A DNA stretch of 64,000 nucleotides from Aspergillus flavus (GCF_009017415.1 NC_092407.1:4836001-4900000), one strand, 5' to 3'. Shown: positions 15,105 through 27,279, counted from the stretch's first letter. Numbers and translations are program-made. The notes: generated from the sequence alone by a model not told the origin.

Positions 15105-16926
15105 ATGAATCCGGAGCGGAATGTTGAGGATGTTCCGGATGACGAGGCTTCTATCGAGGCTGCACCTCTAATCCATCAGGCTGAGAATGAGACTGTTGTT
15201 CCCCCTGGGCAAGGGCAGCCTAATCGGCGCCTCGGCCTTGTCTCTACAACATTTCTGATGTCAGTAAGCAATCGTGCATCCTATTCATCAATGCCCGGTC
15301 ATGGAATCCCCGACTTGGAATTATTCATCTTACTGAAGAATATAGAACTAACCGGATGATTGGTACGGCAATATTCTCCGTACCATCTGCTATTGCACAT
15401 AGTACTGGAAGCGCTGGTGCATCCCTAGTCGTCTGGGTGGCTGGTTATTTCCTGGCATTTTGTGGCTTCTTCATATATCTTGAGCTGGGTAGTCTTTTAC
15501 CGCACAATGGCGGGGAGAAGATCTACCTTGAAGCAGCCTATCCACGTCCACCTTTATTTGCGACCGTGATATTCGCGACGCATATTATCTTCCTTGGCTT
15601 CACTGGTATGTACAATACCTCTTTCCCGCCCCCTATTGCCATTAATGCTCTAATGCACCTCGCAGGCATTGGAACTATTGCTATTGCAGAGAACATACTA
15701 TTAGCCACCCAAGCAACAGCAGATGACAGGACTAAACGCTGCATGGCAGTCGCGTTCGTGGCAAGCGTCGCAGCGATGCATATCTGTGCGAAAACCTGGA
15801 ATGTCAAACTTATGGTAAGGAGCTGTGCATCGATACTATCCACCGTCAAAAATGCTTACACTAAACTCTAGAATATCCTCGCTTCGCTCAAATTATTTGT
15901 TCTGGCTCTTATGGTTCTGACTGGTCTTGGGCTGGTCATCTTTGGGTCGCCAAATATACCTTACCCTGGAGCTAGTTACAAGCATCCGTTTGCCGGGTCT
16001 TCGACCGACGTCGCGGACTACACAGTCGCCCTCTTCAAAGTCCTGGCAACCTTTCAAGGTTGGTCCAACGCAATGTATGTCCTAGATGAGGTGAAAGACC
16101 CTCGGCGAACTCTTAAGGTAGCAGGGTTCCTGGGAGTCGGCTCGGTAGGGGTCCTTTATGTTCTATTAAACGCAGCGTTCTTTGTCGCGGCCACTCCCAA
16201 GGAGCTAAGCGAGACCGGTATTACGGTGGTTGCATTATTCGTTGGTAAGGTCTGTGGTCAGCACATGCAGCGCTTCACGGCCATACTTGCTGCTTTGTCG
16301 TCACTGGGCAATATCATGACTGCGTCTTTCTCCATGTCGCGAGTAATCCGCAGTTTCGCACAAGAGGGCTTATTGCCCTTTTCTCGGTTTTTTGCCAGCA
16401 GATCCCGTTCAGGGTCTCCTGCTGGGGCGTTTGCATTGGTGTTCTTCTCGTCATGTGTCATGATCATCGCTGTTCCTTTTGGTAAGCTCTGGCCCTAGTT
16501 GATGGCAACGATCGAGGTAACTAACTTTACTTTTCAGGTGAAGCCTATAATTTCGTCCTTGACGTAGGACAGTGGGCTGTTGCGCTGATTCAGTTTTTCG
16601 TCGTGTGCGGCCTATTCATTATCAGAAAACGGGTGACATATCCCCCTCGTGCCTTCAAAGTCTGGACGAGCGTGGCTTGCCTCTTTTTGGCAACGCAGGT
16701 ATTCCTTATTGTGTCACCCTTTGTCGCCCCAGTGACTGGTCGCACCAGCATACCTGTTTGGCTTACGCCGCTCACTGGAACCTTGTTATTGTGTCTTGGT
16801 GGTATTTACTGGTACATCTGGTGGATATTGCTACCAAGATTGGGACAATTCTCGTGGGAGAAAAGTGCGTTGATCGGTCCTGATGGGGAGCATGCTTTTG
16901 CTTGGCGACGCGTCCCCAAGAACTAA
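15105..16926 (+). CDS. Amino-acid permease (APC superfamily, LAT/methionine-permease type)
   Basis: Plasma-membrane amino-acid transporter of the APC superfamily, closest in look to fungal high-affinity methionine permeases (MUP type) and other LAT-like carriers. Five exons (15105-15259, 15346-15605, 15666-15814, 15872-16481, 16538-16926) join in phase to 520 aa. The frame reopens after each intron, including the first motif TNRMIGTAIFSVPSAI, which is joined across intron 1. A soluble acidic N-terminus of about 50 residues (carrying Glu/Asp and Pro) precedes about 12 hydrophobic segments. Family motifs include GWSNAMYVLDEVKDPRRTLK and SLGNIMTASFSMSRVIRSFAQEGLLP. Substrate is inferred only. 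The upstream ATG at 15105 is used because the frame further up lacks an ATG. Confidence 0.85.
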
Positions 16927-19631
16927 TTTGCAGTTAATAGATGAAATCCGTAGAGGTCCATATAGAAACCGGTATTTGCACACAACCTCGTGGCAAACTA
17001 TTTCATGCTGACAAGAATTGTCCTACCAGCGTAGACCATGACTGCCTGATATGTGACCAGTATAGTTGTACAACATATAACATCGGGCCGAACGAGAAAT
17101 CCCACATTGAATCTAGCGAATGGATAGTCCGCTGTTCGCCTCTAATAGTTGTAACATTACATCAAAATTTCTGATATCATCCAGTATCCTGAATTGCTGT
17201 CTAAACATTTAGGCTTCTGAAACTTCCGTCTTTAGAAACGTCATCGAACTCTCAACATATTAGACTAATATCATAATAAATAGTAGGAACTCTGATTATA
17301 TAAAAGAAGACATATTACAGACTACACAGCAAGCAGGCCTGTGCTGATGATGAAGATTGGAAAATCTACAGATTCACGAGGACCTGGATGTGGTCAACAG
17401 GAATTGTCGTACCAATTGCAAACCAAGCATCAACGGGAATAATAAGAACCTTTCTTTCATATATTGTGTCCATGCATCTACTCAATGAACGGACTTTAGT
17501 ATAAAATCCCTAAGTAGATCTAATACAATGGAAGTAGATAGCATTGTATCTCCATATTAGCCACCAAACAGTTACCATATAACATATACCTGCCCAATGT
17601 GCACGTAATAAAATCAACAAGGTTAAACCTTCAATCTCTCCAACATTCCTCTATCCAGTGGATTCAATGTCCCTGGTGAGGTCTTTGATATAGCACATCT
17701 CCCCCCCTCTCTCTTACCGGAGTGCACACAGGGCATTCACCGTATATGGCAACGAGACTGTGTCGTGCAAGGGATATAGAAACAGTTTCTCGCGACCTTG
17801 TCCTGCACAACTTTGACCCCGCAAGATAAATAGAGTGGGGCTCCTCAAGCGGGTGTGGAAGGACGTTAATGATTCTCCAGGACACAGGCCGCGTAGGTTG
17901 AAAATAGGGCTGGTCGTGACACATGCTACTAGGTCGGACTGAGGTAGTACTGTGTTTAACACGGATGGGTCTATGGGTTATCTATACCACCAATCATGCT
18001 CTCCTCATTATTGGGGTTACTCAAAGAGTGTCACAGTGTGGACCTTCTCCGCAGCTTAACACACCCGTCTATTGGCCATGATATGCGAATTATATGCCAT
18101 ATTGGGGGGATTAGCGGTGTTGAGGGCTGCTTTTCGGACTCAGACATAGTCATAGGCAGGCCACAAATCCACGAAATGAACGGATTGTGGTTGGGAATTC
18201 ATAGTACAACGTTCTATTGACAAGGAGAGGAGAGGGGGTGAGGAGAGGGAGTGGGACGATGAGAGAAAACCTTGCTGGTGGAGTTTGTGTAGGTAGGCTA
18301 TAACGGGGCTATGTAGCATCGACAATTCCACGGCACAAGTAGGATAAGGGATAACAAAGAGATACGCGGCCTAGCCTCATGCAGCCTCTCAGCCCTAGCA
18401 AGTATGGTGGGAGGCTCAGGATTCTAGTCAATGTCGGCTTTACCTACTGGGTGCTTAGCGTCTCTACTATGCATACCGCTAAGTGTAAGCAAAATACCGT
18501 TAATGAACAGTTGCACCTCTACCCAGGTCCTTTGAAAGAGATGCTTTCAAGACACTTTCCACCCATGCCGAGTACTACTCGGTTTCAGCTGGTCCGCTAG
18601 GACAGTTGAGAGTGGTTGGAAGGAATTCGGATGGGCGGATCTCATATGTGAGAAGAGACCTCTGCAGATAGCGCTTCTTCTCCCCTTATAAGGTTTGATA
18701 GCGAAGCAACTTTTCTATCTATCGTCTTGCCCCCTTCGTCCTCTTTCGTCGCCACGATGCAGGTTCGGGGATTAAAATTAGGATTAATCTAACGCCAGCT
18801 ATGCGAGGCTACTGTTGACAGTCCCGTTACACTTCTCACGCAGCATCCTGTGGTATATAACGGAGTGGGTGGGTGTGGTACGTTATTCACTGTCGTTACT
18901 AGTTAGCTAATTGTGTCATTGGCAGTAGCATTGACTTGCAGTCTTCTAGCCATGGTGTCATCATGAAGTGGACTATACAGCTAAGTGCATCTTCGTGCTC
19001 AGCTATACTGGCTGGATGGCTGAGTGCTATCGCATAACTGAGATACTTGCATATAGGTCACATTTCCAAACGTATGATGTGAGGTGACGCTCACAGATGG
19101 CCTGGGTCTCGTCCAAACGGTGATTTGAACTAGACCTGCCTTGACATTATTCCCGGCCACGGCCTTTTGGGTGCTATCTCGGAGATATTGGTGCAGTTTC
19201 TCAGGTTACATGATCCAGACGAAGACGACAGGGGAACTCTGTAGGGGTCACTGGCTATGCGCCTCTCACGTTGAAGCGCATTATCTCCATTTAATAGAGC
19301 TTAGAACCTGGTGAGAAGGTCGATGTGGTAGTTGTGCTCGCTCCTAGCTTAGCGAAAGCACCTTTCACTGGTTTCAGGTTTTGATACATTGCCTTTGTTA
19401 CTCGTGTGTTACTTGTGGATGCATGCTAGTAAGATTAGTAGTAAACTAATCAGTGGCTATGTAGGTTATTTTTATCTTTAATTATTTTGACACCAGTAAG
19501 CTAATATTTAATTCCCTCATTAACCCATTCTTTGTTCCCTTCCCTCACCCGTCCTACACAAATATTCATTGTAACTCCTTGGGGCCAACTCATCCCTTCC
19601 ACATTTACTACTTGACATAAAAACAACAATA
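16927..19631. other. Long gene-poor region
   Basis: 2.7 kb with no supportable gene. Small open frames on both strands (for example 17664-17924 on the minus strand, 18379-18600 on the plus strand) lack recognisable sequence. A short open frame near 18963 starts with a signal-like hydrophobic stretch but stops after 24 codons. The final 200 bp are TA-rich and act as upstream region of the next gene. Confidence 0.5.
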
Positions 19632-20493
19632 ATGGGCCAACAAGCCTCCGTCCCTCAACCGGGCACTCAACTCCAAGTCATTGGAGCAGGACTCTCGCGA
19701 ACCGGGACTGCCTCTTTCAGTGCAGCCCTGGAGATCCTCCTGGACGGACCCATCTATCACGGCGGCACCCAAACCACCATGGGCCCACCCGTTGAGATAA
19801 AATCCTGGAATCAAATCCTCCGAACCTGGCTCGCCGGCGACCGTGCTACTACCCTCTCACTCCTCCGGCGCCGGACCACCGGTTATGCAGCCATCACTGA
19901 CGCGCCCGCCTCGCAATTCGTGCCTGAGCTCCTCGCCCTCTACCCCGACAGCAAGGTCATCGTCACAGTTCGCGACCCGGACGCTTGGGTCAAGAGCATG
20001 CAGCAAATCAGCTCGCTGGCTCAACTGTGGTTCCTAGGCGCGGTACTGCTTCCACTTCCAGGTACGTGATATACTAGCATTATATGCGGACAATTAGCCA
20101 CTTCCATAATAGAAAATGACAGCAAAAAGGACTAATCCTAATCAATTAGGAATGCGACATTTCGTGACTTATATCTCCCTGTTGCAGGCACAGTGGGATA
20201 AGATCTATGATGGCTCAAGGGATAACGCCTACGTCTACCAGCGCCATATCGAGTGGTTGAAAGAGGTCGTCCCCGCTGATCGGCTGATCTTTTTCAGTGT
20301 GAAGGATGGGTGGGGCCCATTGTGTAAGGCTTTGGGGAAGGAGGTTCCGAAGGATATACCTTTTCCGAGAATCAATGATTCTAAGGCGATTGATCGCGTG
20401 ACCCAGTATCACATTAAGAGAGGGTTGGCGCGCTGGGCGGTCGTGTTTACTGTGGTTGGGGTTCTGAGTGCTTGGTGGTTTATGAGGGTTTGA
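19632..20493 (+). CDS. Sulfotransferase-fold P-loop protein, C-terminal membrane anchor
   Basis: Fungal member of the sulfotransferase-like P-loop family (Sulfotransfer_4 type, often mislabelled NAD-dependent epimerase). Two exons (19632-20061, 20150-20493) with an 88-nt intron give 257 aa. The PAPS 5'-phosphosulfate loop is GLSRTGTASFSAAL (about residues 20-33). The 3'-phosphate motif is VRDPDAWVKSM. An Arg-rich region near IKRGLARWAV precedes a hydrophobic C-terminal helix (VVFTVVGVLSAWWFMRV) that probably anchors it in a membrane. The N-terminus MGQQAS fits an N-myristoylation signal (Gly2, Ser6). The acceptor substrate is unknown. Codon use changes sharply within the gene: C-ending codons dominate the first half, G/T-ending codons the second. 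Confidence 0.8.
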
Positions 20494-20773
20494 AGGGTAC
20501 CGTGATATTAGGTCAAGGCCAAGCTGTCAGTACGCAATGTGGCAAGGGCTATAACAGACATTTTAAATAAAACATAACGTGCAAAACAGAAACCCCAAGG
20601 CCTTGGCCTGTATAGGGAAGATGGTGTGCGGGGCACTTTCGACAGCATTTAAACCGCGTCATTTCCCCGCACTTTCTCATAGTCACCACTGCTGCTGCTT
20701 TCTTCATACTCCACCATCTCCACCATTTCCACAACTTCTCCGATCTCTACTCACTTATCTCTCAGAAGTAATC

Positions 20774-21150
20774 ATGTCGAGCTCTGGCAAAGGTTTTTAC
20801 ACCGGCTCGGGGACCAACAGCCAGGTACGCACCTGTTCACCATCAATTCTTGACTACGACACCCACCAACAGAGGTCATTACGATATGTCTACGCTCTTT
20901 TCTAGTTGCTAATATCCTTTGATTCTAGGGTAATCACTATTGCTCGCGTGACTACGGCACTGGATCGGATTCGAACGGTTCTGGTCGTGGTGATGCATAC
21001 CACTACTCTAACAGGTCAGTATACTTTATAGAACACCAGGAATCCAGCATTAGCAACGGATCCTACTATTACTCCAACTCCAACGGCAGCACCTACTACA
21101 ATGATGGCAAGGGTGGATCGACCTATACTCCCTCTGGTGGAAAGAAATAA
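20774..21150 (+). CDS. Small Gly/Ser/Tyr/Asn-rich protein
   Basis: Three short exons (20774-20824, 20929-21014, 21054-21150) splice in phase to a 77-aa protein that no single open frame shows. Donors are GTACGC and GTCAGT; acceptors are CTAG and TTAG. The protein has no signal peptide or membrane segment. It is built of repeated N-G-S/Y-Y-Y/T-Y-Y-N motifs such as NGSYYYSNSNGSTYYNDG. I recall similar short conserved proteins of unknown function in Aspergillus relatives. The composition suggests a disordered or phase-separating protein, or a stress-related one; that is inference. A pyrimidine-rich leader precedes the ATG. The exact ends depend on the splice calls, but phases agree at every joint. 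Confidence 0.7.
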
Positions 21151-21527
21151 AGGGGCTTACAGTATCTTCGATAGCAGAGGTCTGGATTAGGGGGTATGTT
21201 GCCGCACTCTGTGTAGATGATTGGTGGAATCTCTGCAGCGATCAATCATTCCTCCGTTACATTTCTGTGACCTTTGTGGATCACCTTTCCTATATCTTGG
21301 AAATTCACTGTATGCTACTGAGCAGACATAGCCGGCCTGTCTTCTGCCAGTCTTAGCGCAATATCGATGGCCTATTCGTATGGTTTCGTTTGACTCAAAA
21401 GGTACGCGATAGTTCGCTCGTGTAGTATCCTTCTATGCGCGATCGCGCCACTGTAGGGGCCAACATGAACAGACACGAGAGACAAAGGAAGTATGCCCTA
21501 TCAATGTGGAATATGCTATTGATATGC
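21151..21527. other. 3' spacer at left edge of candidate cluster
   Basis: Between two genes whose 3' ends face each other. Nothing recognisable other than presumed 3' untranslated regions. Confidence 0.4.
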
Positions 21528-23025
21528 TCAATGCAAACGATCTACAAAGCTAATAACTTTCCCCGCGGTAGAGCTCCGCTCAAACCCATCCAGGTTTTTC
21601 ACAAATACAATGCTGAACACGTCTTCATTCTCCGGTAGAACAAGGAAGAAAGTTCGTACGCGTTTGACCAACTGCTCTTCCGATAGAACGTCTGCTCGGG
21701 ATGGAGCCCGTAACAGGCGGACTTGCAGAGTTGGTAACCCCGAAGATTCTAGTTGGTCAAGAATTACCTGCCACTGCAGGACACCACATTCCTCCGCCTG
21801 TAGCAGGGCTTTCATTTTCTCGAATTCAAAGTATGCGCCGTACCACTTGAAGCTGAAACGACGGTCGCGGCCTTGCATACGAAGCACACGCAAGTACTGC
21901 CGTTCACTCTCTGGGACGACGGCGCTGGCTATTTCAGGAAGTGGATGGAGGGATCCAAGATCACCGGTGATATAGCGAACGAGTGGATTACGCAGACGTC
22001 GAAGGGAGGTCTGCACAATGATCCCCGTTTCTCCTAACGGAAGAGGGTCAATGTCAGAGGGAGGCTTTCCATCATCCAAACCAGCAGGAGAGAGAATCTC
22101 AATGATCATATCACGGGTGTCAAAGACAAAGTCCATCGAACTGCTGTTGAGGTTCTCCTCGCCGACGAGATCGGGATTACTCAACGCCCACGGGCCGGCC
22201 TCTGAACTCCCCATGACCGAACAAATCTTAACATCCCCAAGAGTCGCGCGAAGGAATGCCCGTTGTGCGCCGGTCAGCGGCTCGGACGTGTAAATGATCT
22301 TGTTGATCTGGATTTGTCTTTGTCTTTCCAATGGTAGTGTAGAAATATAGCAGGCCAGTTGGACGATTTGACTAGCATCGCCGGTCAGGACATTGACATG
22401 ATAGTGAGCCAGAGCTTGGACGACCTCTTCAGGCTCCATATAGTTCCCAGCACTGAGAACAGTGGCTCCGGCGTTCTCCATAGTCTCTGTTGTCAAGTCC
22501 AAGGACCTGTATTCCTAATTTAGCTACATAATCGTGTTGCATAAGATGTGCATATACATACCTATAAAAGCCCCCTGATATGTGCACGGACAGTACCCAG
22601 TCTTTACGCCTGATAACGCCGCAGTTCCGTAGGAGCTTCCCCATTTGAGCCCTCTGCTGTCGATTCTCATGAACATCGACTGCAAACATCATTGGTACTC
22701 CTCCGGACCCGCCGCCCGTGATGCTCATGTATGAGCTTTCACGGTACACATTCTCGGGGCTGGCATCGTGCGTGAGCCGCTCCACAGTCTTATAGCTGGA
22801 TGGTATTAGCTAAGCACAAGAATAAAATGGGATATTATCTTACATATCGTTCTTGTGAAGCAATGGCTGGAATCGAAGGTCAACTTCCGTCTGGTTCTTA
22901 ACGGCCCAGTCTCGGACTGCCTGTAATGCTGTCTCGTCCAATGGATATTGAATTTCTGGGTTATAGAAGGGGTGCCTCTTCGCGACGGCAAGAACCTCCG
23001 ACAACGAGAAGCTTTTCGTGGTCAT
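21528..23025 (-). CDS. Adenylate-forming ligase, phenylacetate-CoA ligase-like
   Basis: Member of the ANL superfamily, PaaK-like branch: it activates a carboxylic acid as acyl-AMP. Three exons (22844-23025, 22562-22795, 21528-22506) join in phase to 464 aa. The phosphate-binding loop reads SITGGGSGGVP (A3 motif). SVMGSSEAGPW fits the A5 region. A7 reads YITGDLG, and A8 reads GRDRRFSFKWYGAYFEF. The hinge and an acidic C-terminal domain follow. No carrier-protein domain is attached, so the acyl group would go to CoA, a free amine or another enzyme. It faces the decarboxylase gene across a 789-bp divergent promoter, which argues for co-regulation. The acid substrate is unknown. Confidence 0.8.
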
Positions 23026-23814
23026 CGTAGTGGTTTACTTGTAAGTTAGAGCTGGGACAAGAAATATCAAGTTTGATGCTTCCGCTACGACACTTCGGGA
23101 AGTGGGTTAGAAACTCCATGACAAGTGCTGCAGGTTGTTCATATACGACTCACCTGAATGGTACAGGAAGTGGATTGCTCGACAGGCTGTCATTGGACGG
23201 AAAAGACAAGGAGACTTCAGCCGAGATGCGACTTGGCTTTGGTCTTCCGAAATCCACTTCAGCTTCGCAGGGTTAACGAAGACTAGCGTCCCTCAGCCGC
23301 TCACGGACCACCCGAGGTTACCTGACCTGTATAACGATCTCCGCAAGATGGATCATTTGTCTATGAATTTAGTAATAGCGTTGCTTCATGGTTGCTTTTC
23401 AGCCGTATTCTTGTTTCCCCCCTTTTTGATCTTAGTACGAGGTAACGGGACGATACCCTAATTCCCTGCGAATGGACTCACGCTCGTGTCGCGTACAGTT
23501 TGGTGTACGGAGTATGTGAAGAACATTGCGTGTAACTAATTACAGCCACTCATGCTACCTACCAACAGTAGATTAAAGTTAAAGTAGCCAAGTATACGTA
23601 GATGGTTACCTACAGACATGGTCCTCTACGAGGTGCCAGAGCTCCTTAGGACAGGAGTGCGTTGAGACATACGCTTACATAACGCCATCTCAGTTTAAAA
23701 ATTCTATAAGAGGAAGATATAGCCCTAAGACATGAAGACATCAAGCCAGTCATTATTGGAAGTCGCGGTACGGAATATCCAAAAGCCCGTCCAGGCTCAT
23801 CTCCGCTACTCAGA
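23026..23814. promoter_or_regulatory. Divergent promoter between ligase and decarboxylase
   Basis: Shared upstream region of two outward-facing genes. It contains a perfect inverted repeat CGTACA-6 nt-TGTACG at 23492-23509, a possible operator for a dimeric regulator. No gene is supported within it. Confidence 0.5.
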
Positions 23815-25348
23815 ATGGGAAGTGTGGGCATCTCTGCAGATGAGGTCGTTGACAACCTGATCCGCAAACATATTGAGGAATTGAGCAACGACCCATATGT
23901 TTCCCAAAGTGATCATCCCTTCTTCGTGGCCGATGGCAGCAGGATTGTCGAACAACACCTGCGGTGGAAGAGCTCCTTGCCAGATATCCAGCCATTCTAT
24001 GGTCAGTATTCATCCCTCCCTCCCTTGTAGGTCAGGGATACTCGAGCTATCAGGAAATTGTAAATGTAATGCTAAATCAAGAGTACAGCGGTGAAATGCA
24101 ACTCAGATGTGAACTTCCTCCGGTACCTCGACCGGCTAGGAGTCAACTTTGATTGCGCCTCCCAGGGCGAAATTGAACTTATCCTTAGCCTGGGCGTTGA
24201 CCCTTCTCGCATCATCTTTGCCCATCCATGCAAGTCCATTTCCGCGCTACACTTTGCTGCTAAGCAAGGTATTCGCTGGGCTACCTTTGATAACATCGAT
24301 GAACTGGAGAAGGTCAAGCAACATAGTCCGCAGATAGGGCTTCTGCTTCGTATATTTGCTGAAGATGACGGGGCAAAAGTCTGTCTGGGCGACAAGTTTG
24401 GTGCCCCTTGGAACACTACGGTAGCCTTGCTGAAGAGGGCAAGGGAATTACACCTGCAGATAGTAGGTGTCAGCTTTCACATCGGTATGTTACTGTGCTT
24501 AACTGGTAGTTGATCTCTGCGACATGCTTTCGGCTCCTCGGTTTTCCAATCTTTTCCTTTCTTTTCTTTTCTTTTCTTTTTCTTTTTCTTTTTTTTTTCG
24601 TGGCCTCATGCACAGTATCATTCAATGCAAGAGCTATCTCTCCTAGGTTCGGTAGCTAACGGATGTCAGGGTCTGGAGCGTCTGACCCCGAGGCATTTAC
24701 CACAGCTATACAGCAGGCAAGGCACGTGTTCGACCAAGGTGAACGTCTAGGGTTCAACATGACCGTTCTAGACGTGGGCGGTGGATTCCAACACACAAAC
24801 TTCGAGTTCATGGCTTCCAGCCTACGCCCAGCCCTCGCACGAGAGTTCGGCGATCGACCAGTGCGGGTAATTGCAGAGCCAGGCCGATTCTATGCAACGC
24901 CATGTTACACCTTAGTTTGCAAGGTTATTGCGCGTCGCACGCATATTGGAGCAGCTCCTTCCAACCCCGCGGACATGCTGTATCAAAATGACGGACTGTA
25001 CGGTTGTTTCAGCTGCGGCTGGAGTGAGGGTGAAGAGTACATGCCAGTACTGGTTAAACAAAATGAAGGAAGAGATGATCATCGAGAAAGTGGGGAGCAC
25101 AGGTACTCCCTCTGGGGCCCTACTTGCGACAGCATCGATCAAATCGCGAAAGAAGTTGTCATGGATGGTGAGGTTAAGGTTGGTGATTGGTTGGTATACA
25201 AGGATATGGGAGGTGAGTCTTTTTTTCTAGCCATTGATTAGTAAAGAGCTGGGTGGAACTGATGACGTCTTTAGCCTATACAATGTCGGCATCATCCCAG
25301 TTTAATGGGTTTCCGAATAGCTACACTGTAATTTACCAAGATTTCTAA
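23815..25348 (+). CDS. Ornithine/arginine decarboxylase-like PLP enzyme (group IV)
   Basis: Alanine-racemase-fold, PLP-dependent decarboxylase of the eukaryotic ornithine decarboxylase family. Four exons (23815-24001, 24089-24484, 24670-25212, 25275-25348) join in phase to 399 aa. The PLP lysine is K65 in FYAVKCNSD, restored across intron 1. Other family motifs are HPCK, GDKFGAP, SFHIGSGA, the glycine-rich LDVGGGF (229-234), IAEPGRF, and WGPTCDSID with the active-site Cys347 and Asp348. The specificity-helix Asp of ornithine decarboxylases (human D332) is replaced by Glu314 (CGWSEG), suggesting a different amino-acid substrate. It is shorter than housekeeping fungal ODC and lacks its long N-terminus. 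Intron 2 (185 nt) contains a long CTTTT tract. It would make a diamine or agmatine-like building block for the cluster. Confidence 0.85.
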
Positions 25349-26295
25349 TGTCTGACCTATCAAACCTCATATACACCCCGACAACCCTACCTCTTCCTGT
25401 GCAAAAGCATCCTTCTAGATTTGACTAGTCCAGTATTATAATTTGCCTGGCAGAAGAGACACGGTCAGCAACCCGCGGCTATTAAGAAGAGTCCGTGTGG
25501 ATCCGTTGATCCACTGAGCACCATTTCGACGCAGCTTTCAGCTGCGCCATCAGCCGCAGAGATTGGATCTCGACTCTCAGTGCTGAGTGAGCAGCTCTGC
25601 AGTAGTGGGACCTAGCGTCATGTAGCTCTCCACTTAACCTCCACCAATAATACACAGTAGGAAAAGATCGCCGAGGTACTAAGACACTTACGGTCTGACC
25701 TCAAGGGATCAACGCCAGGACGAACAGGATCTGCAGCCTCGAACAGATGTTCCCGCAGCAGTGGATGTTTACACGGCTGAACGCGGCATCTCTCTCGGTT
25801 CTTGCGATTTGTTTTCTTTTCCTCGCCTATTGCTCTTGGCAGAGAGTAGACCAGCGAAGCTATCACGATGTGTGGTCCATGCTTCCTCAGAGAAAACTCA
25901 ATTACGGTGAAAGTGGCCCCTGAGGTTAATCCTACCAGGGAATATGATCGACCTTTTACCGTACTCGATCCATGGGTTCGTGGAAATATCCGACTTCTTT
26001 CGGTTTCCATGGTCCCCACTGTCGATCATTGGTCCGGCATATTGGTCATTGGAATTACTCCTCGCTTCTTTTGTCTCACTTAGTTCAGCTCTGCTCCACC
26101 AGTGCTCTGCATTGAACATGTATTTCCGCATTTAAATCTGCAGTAGTTGTAAAATTCGAGGTCAAATGAATAGCGCCATTGCTTTTCATGCTAGAAAATC
26201 AAACAGAGGCCTTACATACACAATAAAGAAGACAAGTAAAAAGAAAAGAAAAATTAAAAGATAATTAGAAAATGATCTGTTCAAGGACCCTTGAT
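25349..26295. other. Intergenic within cluster
   Basis: Gap between the convergent 3' ends of the decarboxylase and dioxygenase. Open frames on both strands here are complementary shadows without domains; no gene is called. Confidence 0.5.
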
Positions 26296-27279
26296 TCAGG
26301 TACTGGAAACCTCGGCTGAATGCGAAACGATGCCATTAGCAAACGGAATGGCATTCCATCTCACCCGACGCAGATGCCTCGCTGGGTCCTTGATCCCATT
26401 CCGCGCATGCAGCCACCGGTAATTATCGAGTAGAATGATCGATCTTTCCGGTAAATCAGCTGCAGTAAGATGCAGCGTCGATTGCGACAATGCCTCCATG
26501 TCCTGTAACGCGCCCTTCAGCTCCTTCAGCGCCGCAGCTGCCCTGGCGCTCAAAGGAGTCACAATCTCGTCCCGGTATCGCATCATCAGACAATGGTCTT
26601 CCGTGTCGATGGCAAATAGGCTACCCACAATATGACGTTGATCTGGGTGTTTAATGAATTCGGGTGGAATGGTGATCTGAAATTCCGGTTCGAGTAGAGC
26701 GGCCTTGGTGGTAGGAGAGAGGAACTGGCTCAGTCGATCGATCTTCATGACAGAGAGGGTGCCCCCACCGTAGCGATCGTGCTGGAGAACTTGAAGCGCA
26801 AAAAACCGTGGTGGGGCGTGCTCGTAGCTGCAATCTGTGTGCCAAGGGAATTCCTGCATTGTTTCTGATCGCGCTTGGTGATTCTCTGTCTGAAAGCTGG
26901 TCTCGCTGGGGCGGACGTCCCAGAACCAGCCCCGAGAGGCGCTATGTGTGATGGGGAGGCCGTGGCCATGGTTTTTGGAGAGGCTGACGATAAGGCTTTC
27001 GAGGTATTGGCTTTTGGGGTCGGGAAAGCTCAGGCTGATTTTGAGGATGCCGTGGCCTTTGAGGTTGTTATGTACATCGCGAACATGGTGGAGGTGCTGG
27101 GAGGAAGCGAGGTCTTGTGCCACTAAATGAGGTACTGTCGGTACGGCGTCTGTTGTGAATCGGCGAGTTGGTCTTTGTATCACCGGGAGGTATTGCCTAG
27201 GGCTTGTGCTTATGTTGAGAAGTCGAGCACATATGCTCGGTGATCGCGCCATGTGGAAATGACGTCCTATATGTTGCAT
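26296..27279 (-). CDS. TauD/TfdA-type Fe(II)/2-oxoglutarate dioxygenase
   Basis: Non-haem iron oxygenase that couples 2-oxoglutarate decarboxylation to hydroxylation or desaturation of a substrate. Single exon, 327 aa from ATG 27279; ATG 27252 is an alternative. The iron-binding facial triad is visible as HTD (H147, D149, in FPWHTDCSYEH) and the distal His291 in RWLHARN. Arginines after it (RHLRRVRW) would hold 2-oxoglutarate. The N-terminus is Arg/Ser-rich and lacks acidic residues (MARSPSICARLL..., RRFTTDA), like a mitochondrial targeting peptide. It sits between the decarboxylase and the ATP-grasp gene, so it probably oxidises the amino-acid or amide intermediate. The exact reaction is unknown. 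Confidence 0.88.
   Translation of the reverse strand: MQHIGRHFHMARSPSICARLLNISTSPRQYLPVIQRPTRRFTTDAVPTVPHLVAQDLASSQHLHHVRDVHNNLKGHGILKISLSFPDPKSQYLESLIVSLSKNHGHGLPITHSASRGWFWDVRPSETSFQTENHQARSETMQEFPWHTDCSYEHAPPRFFALQVLQHDRYGGGTLSVMKIDRLSQFLSPTTKAALLEPEFQITIPPEFIKHPDQRHIVGSLFAIDTEDHCLMMRYRDEIVTPLSARAAAALKELKGALQDMEALSQSTLHLTAADLPERSIILLDNYRWLHARNGIKDPARHLRRVRWNAIPFANGIVSHSAEVSST

Noticed and set aside
24545..24598. CTTTT repeat as a separate microsatellite element
   Set aside because: It lies inside decarboxylase intron 2 upstream of the acceptor; treated as part of the intron.
26875..27130. Open frames on the plus strand
   Set aside because: Antisense shadows of the dioxygenase, which has a complete catalytic triad on the other strand.
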